A DNA stretch of 64,000 nt from Anaerolineae bacterium (GCA_022843385.1 JALHNT010000011.1:99260-163259); one strand, 5' to 3'; positions 45,574 through 54,549 are shown, counted from the stretch's first letter. Notes: generated from the letters alone by a model not told the origin. Numbers and translations are program-made.

Positions 45574-46926
45574 ATGTTAAAGAGAGCTTTGTTGGTCGTG
45601 CTGCTGGGGATGTTGATCTTCAGTTCCAGCCTGGTGACAGCCCAGGATGATCCGGCATATGCTGGCCTGGATGGCGATTACAGCGGGGTCACCTTGCGGG
45701 TGGCAACCATCGGTGGGCAACCCTATGAAGCCATGTACGAGTCCATCAGCATGTTTGAGGAAGCGACCGGCGCGACGGTGGAAATCGTATTCCTGGGAGA
45801 CGGCTTCGAGATCGACCGGTATCTGAAGACCAATTATGCGGCCGGGACGGTGGATTTCGATGTGGCCTGGAATCACACCAGTTTCATGACCCAGTATGTG
45901 GACTTCGTGGAGCCGCTGCAAAGTTACTTCACCGAAGAAGAACTAGCTCCTTTCAGCGATGCCATTCTGACTTCAGCCACCATTGATGGTAACCTGCAAC
46001 TGCTCCCTCGCCATGCCGACATCAGCGGTATGCATTACCGGACGGACCTCTTCGGCGATGCTGACCTCCAGGCCGCCTTTGAAGCCGCCTATGGCTATCC
46101 GCTGGCTCCGCCCACGAACCTGACCGAAATGTACGATATGGCCGAGTTCTTCGTCGGTCAAGGGGCGGTGCAGTACGGGACGCAATTCGCCGGCAAGGAA
46201 GAGGCGCTCAGTGGCCGCTTCTACGAACTGCTGGTGGCGAATGGTGGCAATTACTTCGATGAGAACCTCAATCCGATCTTCGGCAGCGAAGCGGGGATCA
46301 GCACGGCGCAGTGGATGCGCGATCTGTACGTCAACAATCTGATCCCGGCGGACACCCCCAATCTGTTGTGGCCGGAAGTGGCACAGAACTTCTGCGATGG
46401 CAACGTGGCCTTCTACCTGGAGTGGTACGGTTGGTACAGCTACTTCCAGGACCCGGAAAGCTGCCCGGCGGTTGCTGGCAACTTCGGCATCGTGCGTGGG
46501 CCGACGGGCGCGGCGGGCGATATTCACACCGGTTGGGCGGGTGCCCATGCCTTCTCCGTCACACGCGCTTCGGAAAACAAAGAGGCTGCCGCTGATCTGG
46601 TGCGCTTCCTGACCAGCGAGGCCGTCCTGTATGAAGAGTCGCAGTTGGGTTTGCTGCCGGTGCGCGATGATGTGTGGGCGCGGATTATCGCTGATGCTCA
46701 GGCGTCTGATGTGGCACTGGATGCCGAGCGGTTAGCGGTAGCGCAAACGCAGATCAGTGAAGACTTCTTCACCCCGCCCCTCTTCGCTGATTGGATCAGC
46801 TTCACCAATCTGTGGACCCCGATTTTGCAGGGCATCATCCTCGGCGATGTGAGCGTGGCAGACGGCGTGAATGACGGCGTGGCGGAAACGCAGTTGTTGA
46901 TGGAAGACCTGGGTTACAGCCAGTAG
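45574..46926 (+). CDS. Extracellular sugar-type solute-binding protein
   Basis: The 450-aa protein begins with a signal peptide (MLKRALLVVLLGMLIFSSSLVTAQ, no lipobox cysteine). The mature part follows the family-1 fold (VTLRVATIGGQPYEAMYESI, ATGATVEIVFLGDGFEIDRYLK, ADISGMHYRTDLFGD, GWAGAHAFSVTRASENKEAA). The strong AGGAGAGAAAG site fixes the start at 45574. It serves the two permeases downstream. A strong hairpin follows the stop. Confidence 0.93.
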   Translation: MLKRALLVVLLGMLIFSSSLVTAQDDPAYAGLDGDYSGVTLRVATIGGQPYEAMYESISMFEEATGATVEIVFLGDGFEIDRYLKTNYAAGTVDFDVAWNHTSFMTQYVDFVEPLQSYFTEEELAPFSDAILTSATIDGNLQLLPRHADISGMHYRTDLFGDADLQAAFEAAYGYPLAPPTNLTEMYDMAEFFVGQGAVQYGTQFAGKEEALSGRFYELLVANGGNYFDENLNPIFGSEAGISTAQWMRDLYVNNLIPADTPNLLWPEVAQNFCDGNVAFYLEWYGWYSYFQDPESCPAVAGNFGIVRGPTGAAGDIHTGWAGAHAFSVTRASENKEAAADLVRFLTSEAVLYEESQLGLLPVRDDVWARIIADAQASDVALDAERLAVAQTQISEDFFTPPLFADWISFTNLWTPILQGIILGDVSVADGVNDGVAETQLLMEDLGYSQ

Positions 46927-46943
46927 CCCGTGTTTCGTCGGGC

Positions 46944-46969
46944 TGTGGGGAGGCGTGTGTCTCCCCACA
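46944..46969 (+). terminator. Intercistronic hairpin after the binding-protein gene
   Basis: TGTGGGGAG pairs with CTCCCCACA over an 8-nt loop, preceded by a small CCCG/CGGG stem. The location between binding protein and permease mirrors the hairpin at 24651-24676. Confidence 0.6.
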
Positions 46970-47020
46970 AGTCCTTTGCCCCGCCGGCGATCAGTCTGAT
47001 TGTGTATTGGAACCGCTTTT

Positions 47021-47992
47021 ATGGTTGCTGATTCATCGAAGTCATCGCTCCGAATGCCAGAGACCAACCAGGCCGAACAGCGGAAAATGCAGCGCGCCTT
47101 GCGGCGACGGCGGATGCTCTTTCCCTGGATGCTGATCCTGCCGACGCTGTTCGTCATCGGGATGATCGTCATCTACCCGATGCTGTTTTCGTTATACGTC
47201 AGCTTCACCCCGTTCAATCTGCTGCGCCCGGAGACCTTCGCTTTCTCGGCGGAAACCGCGCTGCGGAATTATGAGCGGCTGCTGGGCGATGATGTCTTCT
47301 GGCAGGCACTGGGAAACACGGTGTTGTTCCTGGCCGTGACGGTCAATCTGGAGTATGTGATCGCGCTGGGGCTTTCCCAGTTGATCGCCCGCGTCACCTG
47401 GGGGCAAAGCCTGATCCGCACCCTGCTGATGATCCCGATGATGTTCGCGCCGGTGTTGGTGGGCTTTCAATTCGCCTGGTTCTTCAACGCCACCGTCGGG
47501 CTGGTCAACAATGTGCTGACGACGCTGGGACTCATGAGCGAACCGAAAGCCTGGTTAGTCGATGTGCCGACCGGGATGCTCTCGTTGATGTTAGCCAGCA
47601 TGTGGATGAATATCCCGGTGACGACCATCATCCTGCTGGCGGGGACGCTGTCGCTGCCGAGCGAGGTGTATGAAGCGGCGGAGGTGGATGGCGCGGGAGC
47701 CTGGCAGCAATTCCGCCATATCACGGTGCCACTGCTGACTCCGTTTACCTTGATTGCGCTGACGGTACGTTCGCTGGATGTCGGGCGGGCTTATGACATT
47801 GTGCGCATCATGACCGATGGCGGGCCGGCCAACCGCACCGAGATGATCTGGACCTATGTGGGCGAGATGGCAATTCAGAATTCGCGCTTTGGCCTCGCCA
47901 GCGCCATGTCGATGATCAGCGTCGTCATCGGCATCCTGTTCACGTTGTATCTTTTCCGGCAATTGATTAAGTCGCGGGTGGTGCAGGCCTGA
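47021..47992 (+). CDS. Sugar ABC transporter permease, MalF/UgpA type
   Basis: The 323-aa protein has six membrane helices, the first being LFPWMLILPTLFVIGMIVIYP. The EAA loop that binds the ATPase is VYEAAEVDGAGAWQQFRHITVPLL, containing the typical EAAxxDGA. It forms the channel with the following gene. The start is uncertain: ATG 47021 is used, ATG 47054 is possible. The stop overlaps the next start (TGATG). No ATPase gene is nearby. Confidence 0.93.
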   Translation: MVADSSKSSLRMPETNQAEQRKMQRALRRRRMLFPWMLILPTLFVIGMIVIYPMLFSLYVSFTPFNLLRPETFAFSAETALRNYERLLGDDVFWQALGNTVLFLAVTVNLEYVIALGLSQLIARVTWGQSLIRTLLMIPMMFAPVLVGFQFAWFFNATVGLVNNVLTTLGLMSEPKAWLVDVPTGMLSLMLASMWMNIPVTTIILLAGTLSLPSEVYEAAEVDGAGAWQQFRHITVPLLTPFTLIALTVRSLDVGRAYDIVRIMTDGGPANRTEMIWTYVGEMAIQNSRFGLASAMSMISVVIGILFTLYLFRQLIKSRVVQA

Positions 47993-48858
47993 TGGTACAC
48001 TCTGTTCGTCCGCACATGCGTTTGCGGGCTACCCTCTATAACCTGATTGTCTTCGCGGTGTTGACATTGGGGGCGCTGCCCGCCATTTGGATTGTGCTGA
48101 CGGCTATCCGCCCCAACTCGGAAATCAACGTCACGCCGCCGGTCTGGCTTCCGCAGCGAATCACCTTTGACGCCTTCGAGTCGCTCTTCGGTCTGAACCC
48201 GGATTATGCAGTGGGGGTGCCGGTGGCGGATTATCTGCGGAACTCGGTGCTGGTGGCGCTGCTGAGTACGGTGATTTCGCTGATCTTCGGCACGATGGCC
48301 GGCTATGCCTTCTCGCGCTTTGAGTTCCGGGGGCATCGGGTGGTGTTCCTGCTCATCATGCTCTCGCGGGCGGTACCGGGCATCGCGCTGAGTCTGCCCC
48401 TCTTTCTGCTGATGCGGAATTTCGGTCTGGTGGACACGGTGCATGGCTTGGCCTTTGTATATGTGGCGGTGAACACCCCCTTCACCGTATGGTTGATGGA
48501 TGGCTTCTTCCGCCAGATTCCGAAGGACTTGGATGAGTCGGCCTACATCGATGGCTGCGGCTATTGGTCGGCCTTCTGGCGGGTGGATTTGCCGTTGGCG
48601 CTGCCGGGGATGGCCGCGGCCAGCATCTTCGCCTTCCTGGCATCGTGGAATGAGTATCAGATCGCCAGCCTGGTCACACGGACGCCATCGGCCAAGACTT
48701 TCCCCGTCGGTTTATTCGACCTGACCAGTCAATTCACGGTGGATTGGCGGGCGATGTGCGCCATGTCGGTGCTGATGATGATTCCAGCCATCATCTTTGT
48801 CATCAGTACGCAGCGCAGCATGGTGCGTGGCTTAACCTTCGGGGCGATTAAGGGTTAA
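47992..48858 (+). CDS. Sugar ABC transporter permease, MalG/UgpE type
   Basis: The 288-aa protein has about six membrane helices. N-terminal LGALPAIWIVLTAIRPNSEI and the EAA loop LDESAYIDGCGYWSAFWRVDLP are typical of the MalG subunit. It is translationally coupled to the MalF-like gene. As with the Dpp-type importer, the ATPase must be encoded elsewhere, perhaps a shared MsmX-type subunit. Confidence 0.93.
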   Translation: MVHSVRPHMRLRATLYNLIVFAVLTLGALPAIWIVLTAIRPNSEINVTPPVWLPQRITFDAFESLFGLNPDYAVGVPVADYLRNSVLVALLSTVISLIFGTMAGYAFSRFEFRGHRVVFLLIMLSRAVPGIALSLPLFLLMRNFGLVDTVHGLAFVYVAVNTPFTVWLMDGFFRQIPKDLDESAYIDGCGYWSAFWRVDLPLALPGMAAASIFAFLASWNEYQIASLVTRTPSAKTFPVGLFDLTSQFTVDWRAMCAMSVLMMIPAIIFVISTQRSMVRGLTFGAIKG

Positions 48859-48902
48859 GATAGAGCTTTTCGCAGAACCTTTACGACGACAGGATCGTGA
48901 TT

Positions 48903-49118
48903 ATGCCCACAGTGATCGTGTATTGGTCTCCAGGGCGGAACGCAGAACAGAAGCAGCGGGTGAGCCAGCGGATTTATGAGGCTTTGGTGCAAGACGGTGG
49001 CGCCCGCCCGGAGGATGTGCTGGTGATTTTCCAGAATATTGAGGAGGGCGATTCGGCGCGTCCGGGGGCGGGACATAGCAACACCTATCCTATCGACGAG
49101 GATCAGCATGAGCATTGA
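48903..49118 (+). CDS. 4-oxalocrotonate tautomerase family enzyme
   Basis: The 71-aa protein begins MPTVIVYWSPGRNAEQK; after Met removal the N-terminal proline is the catalytic base of this superfamily. The conserved helix (QRVSQRIYEALVQ) and VLVIFQNI strand follow. Such enzymes tautomerise or dehalogenate 2-oxoacids with enol forms. The start is fixed by the need for Pro-1. The end overlaps the E2 gene by 11 nt, which couples it to the 2-oxoacid dehydrogenase and suggests it prepares that enzyme's substrate. Confidence 0.9.
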   Translation: MPTVIVYWSPGRNAEQKQRVSQRIYEALVQDGGARPEDVLVIFQNIEEGDSARPGAGHSNTYPIDEDQHEH

Positions 49119-50322
49119 TGTGTTGATGCCAAACCTGGGATTTGATACCCAGAGTGGGCGCTTGATCGAGTGGCTGAAGCGCCCCGGCGAGGCGGTGCAG
49201 AAAGGCGAGGCACTGGCCGTCATCGAGTCGGATAAAGCCAATGTCGAGCTGGAGGCTGTGACCGCCGGCATCCTGGTCGAGCAGTTGGCGCAGGCCGGCG
49301 ATGAGGTGGCGGTGGGAGCGGTGATCGCGCGGATCGGTTCGGCCTCAGCCGCGCCGCAACGGGTGTCGCCGGTGGCGCAGCGGATGGCGCGTGAACACCA
49401 GATTGATCCCCAACAGGTAGCCGGGAGTGGTGGTCGCGGGCGGGTGATGCGGCGCGATATTGAAGCGCTCCAGGGCGAGCCGGTTGCAACATCGAACGGA
49501 CAGGGTGTGCGCGCCTTGCCGAAGGTGCGGCGCATGGCTCGGCAGCAAGGGATCCGGCTGCAAGATGTGCTGGCAGCAGGCTATCCCAATCCGATTACCG
49601 AGGCGGCGCTGGCGGCTTTTGCCCAACAGCAGAAGCCTGCAACAGGGGTGGCGGCTCCTGAGGGCGTGAGGCGGATTCCACTGAGCCGGGCGCGACAGAC
49701 GATGGCGCGGCGCTTAGGGGAGAGTATGCGCGAAGCCCCCCACTTTTATGTGACCGGTGAATTTGTCTTTGATGCGGCGCTGGAGCGTTTGCAGACGCTG
49801 CCGGGAAATCTTCGCATCACCGACTTGATGGCCTATCTGGTGACGCAAACCCTGCTGCGGGTGCCGCGTTTGAACGCGACTTTTACCAATGACGCCGTGA
49901 ACCAGTATGGAGCAGTCGATCTGGCAGTGGCGGTAGCGCGGAATGATGGCTTGCTGACTCCGGTGCTGCGCGATGCCGGGCGGTATTCGCTGGCCGGTTT
50001 GGCCGTTGAACTGCGCGGATTGATCGAACGGGCGCGACACAACCAGCTTACGGCAGCCGACTTGAACGGCGGCACGTTTACCCTGAGCAATCTGGGGATG
50101 GTGCGCGAAGTCGATCATTTTACAGCGGTGCTGAATCCGCCCCAGGTCGGAATCCTGGCGGTGGGTGCGCTCAAGCCACGCGCAGTGGTGCTGGATAACG
50201 GGTTGTTCATCCGTCAGACGGCACACCTGACCTTGAGCGGGGATCATCGGGCCGTGGATGGGATGGATTTGGCTCGATTCCTGACGTTTTTCGCTGAGGA
50301 ACTGAGTCGGTTTACAGCTTAA
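49108..50322 (+). CDS. 2-oxoacid dehydrogenase E2 (lipoamide acyltransferase)
   Basis: The 404-aa protein has an N-terminal lipoyl domain (residues 2-76) with K43 in ESDKANVE as the lipoylated residue. A peripheral-subunit (E3)-binding domain follows at about 86-121 (VSPVAQRMAREHQID through GRVMRRDIEAL), and a second, degenerate one at about 135-172 (ALPKVRRMARQQGIR through PITEAALAAF). The catalytic acyltransferase domain ends in SGDHRAVDGMDLARF with H380 and D384. Substrate class (pyruvate, acetoin or branched-chain) cannot be told. E1 genes follow; no E3 is present. Confidence 0.93.
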   Translation: MSIDVLMPNLGFDTQSGRLIEWLKRPGEAVQKGEALAVIESDKANVELEAVTAGILVEQLAQAGDEVAVGAVIARIGSASAAPQRVSPVAQRMAREHQIDPQQVAGSGGRGRVMRRDIEALQGEPVATSNGQGVRALPKVRRMARQQGIRLQDVLAAGYPNPITEAALAAFAQQQKPATGVAAPEGVRRIPLSRARQTMARRLGESMREAPHFYVTGEFVFDAALERLQTLPGNLRITDLMAYLVTQTLLRVPRLNATFTNDAVNQYGAVDLAVAVARNDGLLTPVLRDAGRYSLAGLAVELRGLIERARHNQLTAADLNGGTFTLSNLGMVREVDHFTAVLNPPQVGILAVGALKPRAVVLDNGLFIRQTAHLTLSGDHRAVDGMDLARFLTFFAEELSRFTA

Positions 50323-50334
50323 GGGTAGCTATTC

Positions 50335-51306
50335 ATGACACTGGCATTCGAGGTACGGCAGCGGGCGTTGCAGCAGATGCTGGCGATCCGGTCTGCGGAA
50401 GAAACGATTCAGGAGTTGTTCCTCCAGAATTTGATCCGGGGGACGACGCATCTGGCGATTGGGCAGGAGGCGTGTGCGGTTGGTACGGCAGCCGCCTTAC
50501 GACCGGGGGACAAAGTGACCTGCACCTACCGGGGGCATCATCATGCGTTGGCGCTGGGCATGACGCTGCGAGCGATGATGGCCGAGATGATGGGTAAAGT
50601 AGGCGGGGCCTGTGGCGGCAAGGGCGGCAGTATGCATATGACCGATGCCCAGATTGGCCTGCTGGGGGCGAATGCCATCGTCGGGGCGCAACTGCCGATT
50701 GCCCTGGGCGCGGCGCTGACGGCCCAGCTCAAGAAAACGGGAACGATTGCGGTGGCTTTCTTCGGTGAAGGCGCTTCCAACATCGGCGCATTTCATGAGG
50801 CGCTGAATATGGCGGCCATCTGGAAGCTGCCGGTGCTTTTCATCTGCGAGAACAATCTGTACGGCGAATACAGTGTGTGGAGCAAGACCACCCCGGTACA
50901 GGACATCGCCAGCCGAGCAGCGGCCTATGCCATGCCCGGCGTGGTTGTGGATGGACAGGATGCGGAAGCGGTGGCCGTGGTGGTGCAGCAGGCCGGCGAT
51001 CAGGCGCGGGCGGGCGGCGGGCCGACGTTGATCGAGTGCAAGACCTATCGCTACCGGGGGCATTCGCGCACTGATACTGCGCCTTACCGGAAGGCCGGCG
51101 AACTGGATGAATGGCTCCAGCGCGATCCGATCAATATCCTCAAACTGCGCATGATGGACGACGGGCAGTTGGATGAAGTGGAATTTGCCGAGATGCAGCA
51201 GGCGGCACAAACAGCGGTTGTCGATGCGGTTGAGTGGGCGAAGGCACAGCCTTATCCGCCATTGGAGTCGCTCTATGACGATGTTTACTATGAAAAGGAA
51301 GCCTGA
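50335..51306 (+). CDS. 2-oxoacid dehydrogenase E1 component, alpha subunit
   Basis: The 323-aa thiamine diphosphate enzyme shows HLAIGQEACAVGTAAAL, the TYRGHHHALALGM helix, and the ThDP-Mg motif GEGASNIGAFHEALNMA ending in ICENN. It decarboxylates a 2-oxoacid and passes the acyl unit to E2. The size and motifs resemble acetoin/pyruvate dehydrogenase alpha subunits. The beta-subunit gene is joined by a TGATG overlap. Confidence 0.94.
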   Translation: MTLAFEVRQRALQQMLAIRSAEETIQELFLQNLIRGTTHLAIGQEACAVGTAAALRPGDKVTCTYRGHHHALALGMTLRAMMAEMMGKVGGACGGKGGSMHMTDAQIGLLGANAIVGAQLPIALGAALTAQLKKTGTIAVAFFGEGASNIGAFHEALNMAAIWKLPVLFICENNLYGEYSVWSKTTPVQDIASRAAAYAMPGVVVDGQDAEAVAVVVQQAGDQARAGGGPTLIECKTYRYRGHSRTDTAPYRKAGELDEWLQRDPINILKLRMMDDGQLDEVEFAEMQQAAQTAVVDAVEWAKAQPYPPLESLYDDVYYEKEA

Positions 51307-52283
51307 TGCCTGAGATAACCTATCGCGAGGCAGTCGTCAAAGCCCTGGGCGATGAACTCGCCAGCGACCCGGATGTGATTTTCTTCGGTGAGGACGTGGC
51401 GGAGGCGGGCGGCGTTTTTAAGGTCACGCCAGGATTATACGAACGATTCGGCGGCGACCGGGTGCGCGATACACCCATCAGCGAACAGGCGATTATCGGC
51501 ATGGCGCTGGGGGCAGCCATCACGGGACTGCGCCCGGTGGCTGAGTTGATGTTCGCTGATTTCGTGCCGGTGGCGATGGATCAGATCGCCAACCAGGTCG
51601 CCAAGTATCGCTATATGTCGGGTGGGCAATTCGTGGTGCCGCTGACGATCCGCGCAGCACAGGGCGGGGGTAACGGTTTCGGGACTCAGCATTCTCAATG
51701 TGCCGAGTCGTGGTTGATGAACTTCCCTGGGCTGAAGGTGGTATCGCCCTCGACTCCGGCGGATGCCTATGGGTTGCTGCGGGCGGCCATCCGCGAGGAT
51801 AACCCGGTGATCGTGCTGGAGCATAAGGGGTTGTATAACCTGAAGGGCGAGTTGCCAGATCAGGCCGAGCCGCTGCGCTTGGGAGAAGCGCGGGTCGCGC
51901 GTAGCGGAACGGATGTGACGGTGGTGGCCTCGCAATTGATGCTGCATCGGGCGCTGGAGGCCGCGAATGGACTTGCCAGTGAGGGAATCGAGTGCGAGGT
52001 GATTGATGTGCGGTCGTTCGTCCCACTGGATACCGCCACTATCCTGCACTCGCTGGAGAAGACGACCCGCCTGGTGGTGGTGGAAGAAGCTCCCCACAGT
52101 GCCGGTTGGGGTGGCGATATCGCGTCGCTGGCGGCAGAGGCCGGGGTCTATTGGCTGGCAGCCCCGGTCAAGCGGGTGAATATGGGGGCGGCGCTCATCG
52201 CCTATAGCCCACCGCTGGAGGACGAGGTGCTGCCGAATGTCGGGCGGATCACCCGCGCCATCCGCGATGTGTTGGCGGATTAA
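51306..52283 (+). CDS. 2-oxoacid dehydrogenase E1 component, beta subunit
   Basis: The 325-aa protein has the Transket_pyr domain (FFGEDVAEAGGVFKVTPGL, DTPISEQAIIGMALGAAITG, ELMFADF) and the C-terminal transketolase domain (VIDVRSFVPLDTATI, VVVEEAPHSAGWG). It pairs with the alpha subunit to form the E1 heterotetramer. Order E2, E1alpha, E1beta is unusual; E1-first is more common. The next gene follows after 12 nt. Confidence 0.94.
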   Translation: MPEITYREAVVKALGDELASDPDVIFFGEDVAEAGGVFKVTPGLYERFGGDRVRDTPISEQAIIGMALGAAITGLRPVAELMFADFVPVAMDQIANQVAKYRYMSGGQFVVPLTIRAAQGGGNGFGTQHSQCAESWLMNFPGLKVVSPSTPADAYGLLRAAIREDNPVIVLEHKGLYNLKGELPDQAEPLRLGEARVARSGTDVTVVASQLMLHRALEAANGLASEGIECEVIDVRSFVPLDTATILHSLEKTTRLVVVEEAPHSAGWGGDIASLAAEAGVYWLAAPVKRVNMGAALIAYSPPLEDEVLPNVGRITRAIRDVLAD

Positions 52284-52295
52284 GGAGAAAAGCTG

Positions 52296-52631
52296 ATGCA
52301 GCGCTTTGGGCAAATCATCCGCTTGAGACCGGAAAAGTACGAGGAGTATAAGCGACTGCACGCCGCCGTCCCGGAGCCGATCCTGAACAAGCTGCGCGAG
52401 GCGAATATCACCAATTACTCAATCTTTCATCGGGGCGGATTGCTCTTCGCCTATTTTGAGTATGTTGGGGATGACTTCGCGGCGGATATGGCGAAAGTGG
52501 GGGACGACCCGGCGACCCATGCCTGGTGGGAATTGTGTGACCCGTGCCAGCAGCCGTTCGAGGGAGACTCGAAAGGCAGCCGCGAGGGCAACTGGTGGCT
52601 GCCGATGGAGTCGCTGTTCCATATGGATTAG
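52296..52631 (+). CDS. L-rhamnose mutarotase-like protein
   Basis: The 111-aa dimeric ferredoxin-like protein has the RhaM/DUF718 pattern: RLRPEKYEEYKRLHAAVPE, ITNYSIFHRGGLLFAYFEY, and WWELCDPCQQPF with the paired tryptophans. RhaM interconverts alpha and beta anomers of a 6-deoxyhexose. GGAGA precedes the ATG. With the lactonase-like and dehydrogenase genes it points to a deoxyhexose or related sugar as the operon's substrate. Confidence 0.88.
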   Translation: MQRFGQIIRLRPEKYEEYKRLHAAVPEPILNKLREANITNYSIFHRGGLLFAYFEYVGDDFAADMAKVGDDPATHAWWELCDPCQQPFEGDSKGSREGNWWLPMESLFHMD

Positions 52632-52650
52632 GCGCATTAAGGAAACGCTG

Positions 52651-53508
52651 ATGAAGATTGGCTTGCTGGGCTTGATTATGAGTGACCTGCGCGATGTCGG
52701 TTATGACACGCTGCGCTGGGCCTCCGACCTGGGGTTTCATGGGGTGGGTGCCCATCTGACGGTGCCGGCAGCCACGATTGCCGAGGAGACCGCAGCAGCG
52801 ACCCGCGCCGCCTTTGACTCGGTGGGAATGCCATTTCTCCAGTTGTGGGGGCCGTATCCTTCAATCATTTCCCCGGATGAAGCGGTGCGGCAGTCAGGCG
52901 TGGCGGGGGCGCGCGATCTAGTAAAGTTAGCGGCGCAAATGGGCGTGCCAGAGTCGGGTGTACGTCCAACCAGTCTGAATCCACGCGGGGATTGGTGGCC
53001 GCACCCGGATAATTATAAGCCGGAGACGGAAGACCGTTTGCTCAGGAGCTTATGTGAGATTCTGGAGACGGCGGAAGCCCACAACATTGATATTGTGCTG
53101 GAGACGCATGTTACCACCACGCTGAACACGCCGGAAACGATCCGCCGAGTGATCGAACGGACTGGGTCCAAACGGCTGAAACTCAACCTCGATCCCTGTA
53201 ACTTCATGGGGGATTTGCAGACGGTATTCAACCAGACGGCGTTGTTTGAACGCCTGTTTGCCCAGCTCACCCCCTATATTGCCACCGTACATCTGAAGGA
53301 CTTCCTGCTGGAGGATCGCTTCGTCGTCCACATCAGCGAGACCGTGATCGGCACGGGTTTAATGGAGTGGGATGTATTGCTGCCCCACATCCACGCCGCC
53401 AAGCCCGATGCTTATGTGGTGATCGAGCATCTGCCGCTGAATCTGATTCCATTGGCGAAGCGCAATCTGACCGAGAAGATTAAAGGGTTAGGTCTGCCAC
53501 TGGGGTGA
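52651..53508 (+). CDS. Sugar phosphate isomerase/epimerase-like TIM barrel
   Basis: The 285-aa protein belongs to the AP-endonuclease-2/xylose isomerase-like superfamily: MKIGLLGLIM start, LQLWGPYPSII strand, DIVLETHVTTTLNTPE with a metal-binding glutamate, LNLDPCNFMG, TVHLKDF, and VIEHLPLN. Substrates of this family are keto sugars, inosose or hydroxypyruvate. It starts 19 nt after the mutarotase and is the last gene of the rightward operon. Confidence 0.9.
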   Translation: MKIGLLGLIMSDLRDVGYDTLRWASDLGFHGVGAHLTVPAATIAEETAAATRAAFDSVGMPFLQLWGPYPSIISPDEAVRQSGVAGARDLVKLAAQMGVPESGVRPTSLNPRGDWWPHPDNYKPETEDRLLRSLCEILETAEAHNIDIVLETHVTTTLNTPETIRRVIERTGSKRLKLNLDPCNFMGDLQTVFNQTALFERLFAQLTPYIATVHLKDFLLEDRFVVHISETVIGTGLMEWDVLLPHIHAAKPDAYVVIEHLPLNLIPLAKRNLTEKIKGLGLPLG

Positions 53509-53900
53509 AGGCGCATTGATAGACACGAGTCAAGAGATTGGGTCAGATCTCCTGAAATAGAGAGGATCCGATCATCGTTGATAGCAGACCACTATTGGCT
53601 GCAAATTGACCCATAGACGTCTTTGGCTTAAAGGCGACTGACGCCGTCAGACCGAACCAGAGCGCCATGGTCGCACAGCCATCTGCAGTCAGCACATCGA
53701 GTTCATCCAGTGGTAACTGGCAGTCCCGGGTCTTTCAACAGAAGACAGCAGGTTGACAACCTGGACATCCCCCCCGAGTCCATCACTTACCCTCTACCCG
53801 CAACCTCAACATGGAATAGCACTTTAATGTCGGCATCACCGCTTATATGGATGCCATTCTCTCCTTCACTATAGGGGGATGGGGAAAAGTATAGGCTTAC
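53509..53900. other. Intergenic region, no convincing gene
   Basis: Between the catabolic operon and the SnoaL-like gene there is no plausible coding frame. A short perfect dyad CAGGTTGACAACCTG (53749-53763) is the only local structure noticed; it may be a regulator site or a weak hairpin. Confidence 0.45.
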
Positions 53901-53928
53901 TTGAACGCATAAAAAACGCCCATATACT
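53901..53928 (+). promoter_or_regulatory. Promoter of the SnoaL-like gene
   Basis: TTGAAC (53901-53906) and TATACT (53923-53928) are separated by 16 bp, 35 nt upstream of the ATG. Confidence 0.55.
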
Positions 53929-53963
53929 CAGGTCAGTGCCAAGCAATCAGAGGGAGTTTGAAC

Positions 53964-54500
53964 ATGAATGCAAATCGTCTCGTCAAGTTTGGTCTGTTAG
54001 TCCTCCTCCTGTCGGGCGTACTGGTATCCGCTAACATAATTGTGGCTCAGAGTAGCACGCCGGATCCGATCACACCGTTGATGTCTACCGAGGATGCACA
54101 AGCGTTTGCTGAGCGTTTTGAAGCTATTTTTGATGGACCAAATCTCGACATTGCCGATGATCTCTTTGCAGAGGATTTTGTTGGTCACCTACCTCTCGCA
54201 CCCGAGCTGGATCGGGAAGGCTGGAAAGCCTACGTAGCAAGTTTCTACGAAGGCACACCCGATCTGCGCCAGACGACACATGAGGTCATCGTGGGTGAAA
54301 ACCGCCTTGTTCTACGGGTCTCCTACACGGGTACACACACAAGCACTCTCCTGGGTATTCCTGCGACAGGGAATGAAGTAATCATGACTGGTACGGGGAT
54401 CTTTACCTTTAACGAGGAAGGGTTGGTTATTGAAAATCGGGCTGATCTGGATGTAGCTGGTGTTCTTACCCAAATCGGTGCATTTCCACCAGCTCAGTAA
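53964..54500 (+). CDS. Exported SnoaL-like (NTF2-fold) protein
   Basis: The 178-aa protein has a signal peptide (MNANRLVKFGLLVLLLSGVLVSANIIVAQ) and an NTF2-like/SnoaL domain: FAERFEAIFDGPNLDIADDLFAEDFVGHLP, a TPDLRQTTHEVIVGENRLVLRVSYTGTH core, and GTGIFTFNEEGLVIENRADLD. Ester cyclases and many binding proteins share this fold, so activity is unknown. ATG 53964 is used with GAGGGAG upstream; a TTG two codons earlier is less likely. It appears monocistronic with its own promoter and hairpin. Confidence 0.88.
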   Translation: MNANRLVKFGLLVLLLSGVLVSANIIVAQSSTPDPITPLMSTEDAQAFAERFEAIFDGPNLDIADDLFAEDFVGHLPLAPELDREGWKAYVASFYEGTPDLRQTTHEVIVGENRLVLRVSYTGTHTSTLLGIPATGNEVIMTGTGIFTFNEEGLVIENRADLDVAGVLTQIGAFPPAQ

Positions 54501-54517
54501 ATAATAGATATTTGACA

Positions 54518-54549
54518 AACAGGGACGGGGTTCAGCTTCGTCCCGTTGT
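54518..54549 (+). terminator. Hairpin after the SnoaL-like gene
   Basis: GGGACG (54522-54527) pairs with CGTCCC (54539-54544), extended by AAC/GTT with one bulge. It begins about 20 nt after the stop. No T-run follows. Confidence 0.5.
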
